DNA of 64,000 nt from Photobacterium alginatilyticum (GTDB lineage: Bacteria; Pseudomonadota; Gammaproteobacteria; Enterobacterales; Vibrionaceae): NCBI RefSeq assembly GCF_009910675.1, contig NZ_RSEJ01000020.1, forward strand, positions 53,568-117,567, in the 5' to 3' direction. Under the pieces are notes generated by a model. That model did no database searches. It saw nothing but the letters and a program-made list of their open reading frames with translations, and was not told where the DNA came from. Below are positions 60,468-64,000 of the stretch, in pieces. The translations under genes were made by a program, and so were the position numbers. The stretch's first letter is position 1, and every line of letters begins with the position of its first letter.

Positions 60468-61592
60468 TTATTTTCCTGAACGGTAAACCACAAACTTATT
60501 ATTTTGGGCGACGACCGACACATTACCAAATAAGCGTCTAAGTTTCCCATCGTAGCCCAGGTGGCGGTTACCAATGACAATTAACTGGCCTTTAGCTCTG
60601 AGAACTTGCTTTGAGTCACAAAACATTTGCCAGGCAATATGATCGGTGATGGCGGTTTGCTGATGGAACGGTGGGTTGCACAGAATGAGATCGGCACTGT
60701 CGTGTTCAAGCCCATCCAGGCAGTTGCCCACTTTGGCTGTCAGTTGATCCGGCGTGGGCAGGTTAAGTTTGGCGTTGGCCTGGCATGAGGCGACAGCCAT
60801 ATAGCTTTCGTCGACACAGGTGACGGATGCGTGGGGATTTAGCCGAGCGGCTTTTAGGCCGATAACACCGTTGCCACAACCTAAATCGACAATGTCGCGA
60901 TAGTTGTCGTTCTGCGGGATATGTTCCAGCAGCAGGCGGGCACCGATATCCAGGCTGTCGCTAGAGAAGACATTGGCATGGTTGGTGATTGTCAGCTCAT
61001 GCTCAGGAACCTCCCATTGCTGTGGGACCGGAAGCGGCTTCGCCAGCACCGGGTTAGGCTGGCAGAAAATCAGACGGGCTTTTTTGACCGCCAGGGATGT
61101 TTTGGTTTCACCCAGGTGTTTTTCAAACAGCTTCAGCGTCGAGGTATGGATATCTTTGGCCTTTGCAGCACCGATGACAGTACAGTCTTCTGGTAACAGG
61201 TTACAAAGCTGCTGTAGTTGCCAGGTAAGCAGGCGATTGTTTTTTGGCAGCTTAATTAACACCAGCTGCGGGTTATCCGGTAGCTCGGCCAGGCAGTCGA
61301 CGATATTGACATGCGGTAGCTGGTTGGCATTGAGGTTGGCGAGGCAGCCTTGCCGGGCGATAAACGAGTCGGTGACGCTGGTGACGCGGCCTTTTTGAGT
61401 GAACCAGCAGCTTAGCGCCCCGAAACTGTCATTCATGATGAGAATTGGTCGCAGAGGATCCAGTGCCATCTCCTGGGTATGGTTGATGAGATATTCATCC
61501 GCGGCATCCCATGCTTGCAGGGTTTCGTTTTTTCGTACAGGGTAGCGCTTGAGTGTCAGTGCACGCTCGTGCAGGGTTAGCTCTGGTTTCAT
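60468..61592 (-). CDS. rlmG: 23S rRNA (guanine-N2) methyltransferase RlmG
   Basis: A 374-residue methyltransferase for m2G1835 of 23S rRNA. The C-terminal Rossmann domain has the SAM motif VDLGCGNGVIG and the catalytic NPPF (LILCNPPFHQQ). The N-terminal half is the family's degenerate methyltransferase-like domain. It is divergent from bolA; the 200-base gap between them shows only AT-rich promoter-like sequence. Confidence 0.93.
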   Translation of the reverse strand: MKPELTLHERALTLKRYPVRKNETLQAWDAADEYLINHTQEMALDPLRPILIMNDSFGALSCWFTQKGRVTSVTDSFIARQGCLANLNANQLPHVNIVDCLAELPDNPQLVLIKLPKNNRLLTWQLQQLCNLLPEDCTVIGAAKAKDIHTSTLKLFEKHLGETKTSLAVKKARLIFCQPNPVLAKPLPVPQQWEVPEHELTITNHANVFSSDSLDIGARLLLEHIPQNDNYRDIVDLGCGNGVIGLKAARLNPHASVTCVDESYMAVASCQANAKLNLPTPDQLTAKVGNCLDGLEHDSADLILCNPPFHQQTAITDHIAWQMFCDSKQVLRAKGQLIVIGNRHLGYDGKLRRLFGNVSVVAQNNKFVVYRSGK

Positions 61593-61790
61593 TACCGGTT
61601 ACTTTAGGGTATGTTTACAATTAATTGAGTTGTCCATTTTCGCAGAACATGCCTGCGCTGCAAACTAAAACCCGGCTTTTGGGGCTGATTAATTACGGTC
61701 AGTTGTCTTACTGAGCAGATATTAAAGAAAAAGTTGCTAATTGTTTCGTGGCGGTTTTGTGGCCATTGCATAGCGATAAAGGTGAGAGTA

Positions 61791-62108
61791 ATGATCCAGG
61801 AACGTATAGAAGAAAAACTGCAGCAAGCTTTTGAGCCTTTACATCTTGAAGTGGTTAACGAGAGCAACATGCACAATGTCCCGCCAGGATCGGAAAGCCA
61901 TTTTAAAGTGGTTGTCGTGAGCAAGCAGTTTGACGGTGTTCGCCTGCTTGGTCGTCACCGCGCGATCAATACGGCGCTTGCCGAAGAATTGGCCAACAGT
62001 ATCCATGCACTGGCCATACACACCTACACCGAGAGTGAATGGCAGAGCCTGGTTGACGGCGCGCCTGCGTCACCGGCTTGCGGAGGCGGGTCAAAACTGG
62101 GTGACTGA
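61791..62108 (+). CDS. bolA: BolA family regulator
   Basis: A 105-residue protein with the BolA fold (class II KH-like): MIQERIEEKLQQAFEPLHLEVVNES, SHFKVVVVSKQFDGVRLLGRHRAIN. BolA proteins bind glutaredoxin and Fe-S clusters and influence morphology under stress. Same length as E. coli BolA. I start at ATG 61791 after AAAGGTGAGAG; the frame opens at 61734. The C-terminal tail is Gly/Cys-containing (ACGGGSK). Confidence 0.93.
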   Translation: MIQERIEEKLQQAFEPLHLEVVNESNMHNVPPGSESHFKVVVVSKQFDGVRLLGRHRAINTALAEELANSIHALAIHTYTESEWQSLVDGAPASPACGGGSKLGD

Positions 62109-62137
62109 GTGACCTGATTAGCGCCGAACTGATTGAT

Positions 62138-62163
62138 AAACCGCACTTTGCTGCGGTTTTTTT
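62138..62163 (+). terminator. Terminator after bolA
   Basis: AAACCGCA and TGCGGTTT around CTTTGC, followed by a T-run. Confidence 0.85.
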
Positions 62164-62275
62164 AGTCATAAACTTTGAATCTGCAGGCATCATTATCTTG
62201 AATATTCGCGTATTATTGCATTTACCTTCATAGGACATGCGGAGCCTGCCTCTCGGTGCTTGCCGATATAGGTAG

Positions 62276-62303
62276 CTGTCAGCGATGGTGAGCTGACTAT
62301 ACT
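62276..62303 (+). promoter_or_regulatory. Probable promoter of the TRAP binding-protein gene
   Basis: CTGTCA (62276-62281), 16 bases and TATACT (62298-62303). It lies 61 bases before the ATG at 62365 and after the bolA terminator. Confidence 0.45.
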
Positions 62304-62364
62304 GTTAAGAACTTGAACCTCTGTGACTTTTGCAGCGGCCGTTCAGATAGTAGAAGGGAATTCA

Positions 62365-63450
62365 ATGATACAACGTAGTCGTAAGATCGTAATCGGGTTA
62401 GTGCTTGCTATGGGGTTGGTTGCTTGTGGCGAGCAGGGCAGCGACAAGAAACACCAACAGGTCAAGACCGTGGAATGGAAACTGGTTACCTCGTGGCCAA
62501 AAGGTTTCCCTGGCCTGGGGTTGGCTCCCGAGCGGTTTGCCGACAAGGTCAATGCGCTCAGTGATGGTCGTCTGGTCATAAAGGTTTACGGCGCCGGTGA
62601 ACTGGTTCCCAGTTTCGACGTGTTCAATGCGGTGTCAAAAGGAACTGCCCAGATGGGGCATTCAGCCGCCTTCTACTGGCAGGAAAAAATTCCCGCGGCA
62701 TCTTTTTTTTCTGCGACTCCTTTTGGTATGACGGCCCAGGAGATGAATGCCTGGCTGCACTATGGCGGCGGTCTTGAGCTTTGGCAGGAACTTTATGAGC
62801 CCTATGGTGTTATTCCTATGGCCGGAGGGAATACCGGAGCTCAGATGGGAGGTTGGTTTAATAAAGAAATCAACACCCTCGCTGATCTTAAAGGATTGAA
62901 GATGCGCCTGCCCGGATTTGCCGCGGATGTGCTGAAACGGGCGGGTGGTATTCCGGTAAGCTTGCCCGGCGGCGAGTTGTTTACGGCGCTTGAGACCGGT
63001 GCGATAGATGCTACCGAATGGGTTGGCCCCTATAATGACTTAGCATTTGGTTTACATAATGCTGCGAGGTACTACTATTATCCGGGGTGGCAAGAGCCGA
63101 GTACGACACTGGAGTTCTTGGTAAATAAAAATGCATATCAAGCCTTACCGGATGATTTAAAACAGATTGTTGTAGTGGCTGCGCGCGCCATCAACCAAGA
63201 TATGCTTGATGAGTATATGGTGAAGAACGTGCAGGCGCTGGATGTGCTGGTCAATGAGCACGGCGTTGAGATCAGGCTGTTTCCCGAAGAGGTACTGGCT
63301 GAGCTGAAATCGTTGACACGGCAATTGATGAATGAAAAGAGCGCCAGTGATCCGGACGTTGGGCGGATCTATTCGTCATATAGCCAGTTTCTTACGGATA
63401 TCCGTCAATATGGTCGGGTATCAGATAATGCTGATGTGAATATTGATTAA
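62365..63450 (+). CDS. TRAP-type substrate-binding lipoprotein (DctP family)
   Basis: A 361-residue binding protein. Lipobox GLVAC with the lipidated cysteine at residue 21. The fold and motifs (WKLVTSWPKGFPGLGLAPERFADKV, LKGLKMRLPGFAADVLKRAGG, ATEWVGPYNDLAFGLHNAARYYYYPGW) match the 2-oxoacid/monocarboxylate branch of DctP-type proteins. The conserved Arg is in KMRLPG. The lipid anchor, rather than a free periplasmic form, is less usual. No DctQ/DctM membrane genes are adjacent. I start at ATG 62365 after AAGGGA; the frame opens at 62323. Confidence 0.85.
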   Translation: MIQRSRKIVIGLVLAMGLVACGEQGSDKKHQQVKTVEWKLVTSWPKGFPGLGLAPERFADKVNALSDGRLVIKVYGAGELVPSFDVFNAVSKGTAQMGHSAAFYWQEKIPAASFFSATPFGMTAQEMNAWLHYGGGLELWQELYEPYGVIPMAGGNTGAQMGGWFNKEINTLADLKGLKMRLPGFAADVLKRAGGIPVSLPGGELFTALETGAIDATEWVGPYNDLAFGLHNAARYYYYPGWQEPSTTLEFLVNKNAYQALPDDLKQIVVVAARAINQDMLDEYMVKNVQALDVLVNEHGVEIRLFPEEVLAELKSLTRQLMNEKSASDPDVGRIYSSYSQFLTDIRQYGRVSDNADVNID

Positions 63451-63478
63451 CAAAGTATGACAAAAAATAAACAACTTA

Positions 63479-63500
63479 AATGGGGCTTTGTTGCCCCATT
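63479..63500 (+). terminator. Hairpin after the TRAP gene
   Basis: AATGGGGC and GCCCCATT around TTTGTT. The following ATTGTGACTG is not U-rich. The remaining bases up to 63860 hold no convincing gene. Confidence 0.6.
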
Positions 63501-63694
63501 ATTGTGACTGTTTCATTGGCATTGATTTTTTGTTAACAACGTATTTCAAGTGAGAATGTTTTGATAAATCAGCTTACTTCTCACATTTGTGCGTTGGCTC
63601 AAACTTATAACCGAATACCCCTATTGCGTTTGAAATGTTCATGGATTTTCACCTCGTTTAGCGTGGTTTGGCATAGTAAAAACACGTGGATTAA

Positions 63695-63703
63695 TGCTAG
63701 AAT
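63695..63703 (+). promoter_or_regulatory. Possible extended -10 promoter for nqrA
   Basis: TGC followed by TAGAAT forms an extended -10, 158 bases upstream of nqrA. No good -35 at the right distance. Confidence 0.35.
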
Positions 63704-63860
63704 CGCGGCCTCAAAATTACTCGGCACAAATTATGTGACAAGTAAGTTAATAGGATGTTGCGGTGTCGGTGTGGTTTAAAACCGGCTTCGGACGAAGGAA
63801 AGTCGTGTCTTAATTGCGCAATAGAAAATTCTTTTTCCCGTTAATGTAGTGCAAGTGCGT

Positions 63861-64000
63861 ATGATTACAATAAAAAAGGGTCTGGATATCCCAATTTCAG
63901 GGACTCCTGCCCAGGCGATACATGATGGTAAGACCATCACACGAGTCGCCTTGCTTGGCGAAGAATATGTTGGTATGCGTCCTACAATGCATACCCGCGT
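63861..64000 (+). CDS. nqrA: Na+-translocating NADH:quinone reductase subunit A, N-terminal part
   Basis: The first 46 codons only; the gene continues past the window. MITIKKGLDIPISGTP matches the conserved NqrA N-terminus. NqrA is the quinone-binding cytoplasmic subunit of the Na+-pumping complex, the sodium source for PomA/PomB. No clear ribosome-binding site precedes the ATG. Confidence 0.9.
   Translation, partial: MITIKKGLDIPISGTPAQAIHDGKTITRVALLGEEYVGMRPTMHTR

Noticed and set aside
63561..63779. A 72-codon open frame between the TRAP gene and nqrA
   Set aside because: No ribosome-binding site, odd composition, and it overlaps the likely nqrA promoter.

Overview
The window reads as a chromosomal core segment of a gammaproteobacterium of the family Vibrionaceae. 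The evidence is the sodium-driven flagellar stator pair pomA-pomB next to xseB-ispA-dxs, two OmpK/Tsx-type porins, the start of nqrA (Na+-translocating NADH:quinone reductase) at the right edge, and gene orders shared with Vibrio and partly with E. coli. GC content appears to be about half, which would suit Photobacterium, Grimontia or Enterovibrio better than a low-GC Vibrio, but I cannot settle the genus. I see no rRNA, tRNA, CRISPR array, prophage or insertion sequence.

Left part (1-20 kb): the end of ndk, then rlmN, pilW, rodZ, ispG, hisS, yfgM, bamB and der, all rightward. This is the classic ndk-to-der block, covering rRNA methylation, pilus and cell-shape factors, isoprenoids, translation, outer-membrane assembly and ribosome biogenesis. 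An accessory block follows: an AlaX-like tRNA-editing protein, a LacI-family regulator and a GH1 6-phospho-beta-glucosidase with a strong operator. Then come the zinc-ribbon gene yfgJ, an orphan double-ATPase ABC protein under a near-consensus Fur box, xseA (leftward), guaB and guaA (both with PurR-like sites).

Middle (20-44 kb): two AbgT-family transporters in tandem, the glutathione-dependent formaldehyde pair adhC-fghA, tadA, an unannotated 50-residue basic small ORF, mltF divergent from purL (strong PurR box), a HAD phosphatase, a small membrane protein of unknown function, glnB, a YitT-family membrane protein, glyA (PurR, MetR and possible FNR sites), and the riboflavin/thiamine cluster nrdR-ribD-ribE-ribB-ribH-nusB-thiL-pgpA.

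Right part (44-64 kb): a large secreted EF-hand protein of unknown function, dxs-ispA-xseB (leftward), pomA-pomB, thiI, yajL-panE (leftward), two ompK paralogues, ampG, an unknown ORF, ppiA, yajG, rlmG, bolA, an orphan TRAP substrate-binding lipoprotein and the start of nqrA.

The most interesting items are: (i) two copies plus a truncated third of a structured intergenic repeat, downstream of glnB and glyA, whose stem shows compensatory base changes; (ii) the Fur-box-controlled orphan ABC ATPase; (iii) the 50-residue Lys/Arg-rich small ORF between tadA and mltF; (iv) the 710-residue secreted EF-hand protein; (v) the phospho-beta-glucosidase/LacI pair with a 27-bp perfect palindrome but no transporter beside it. 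I found no clearly novel multi-gene system.
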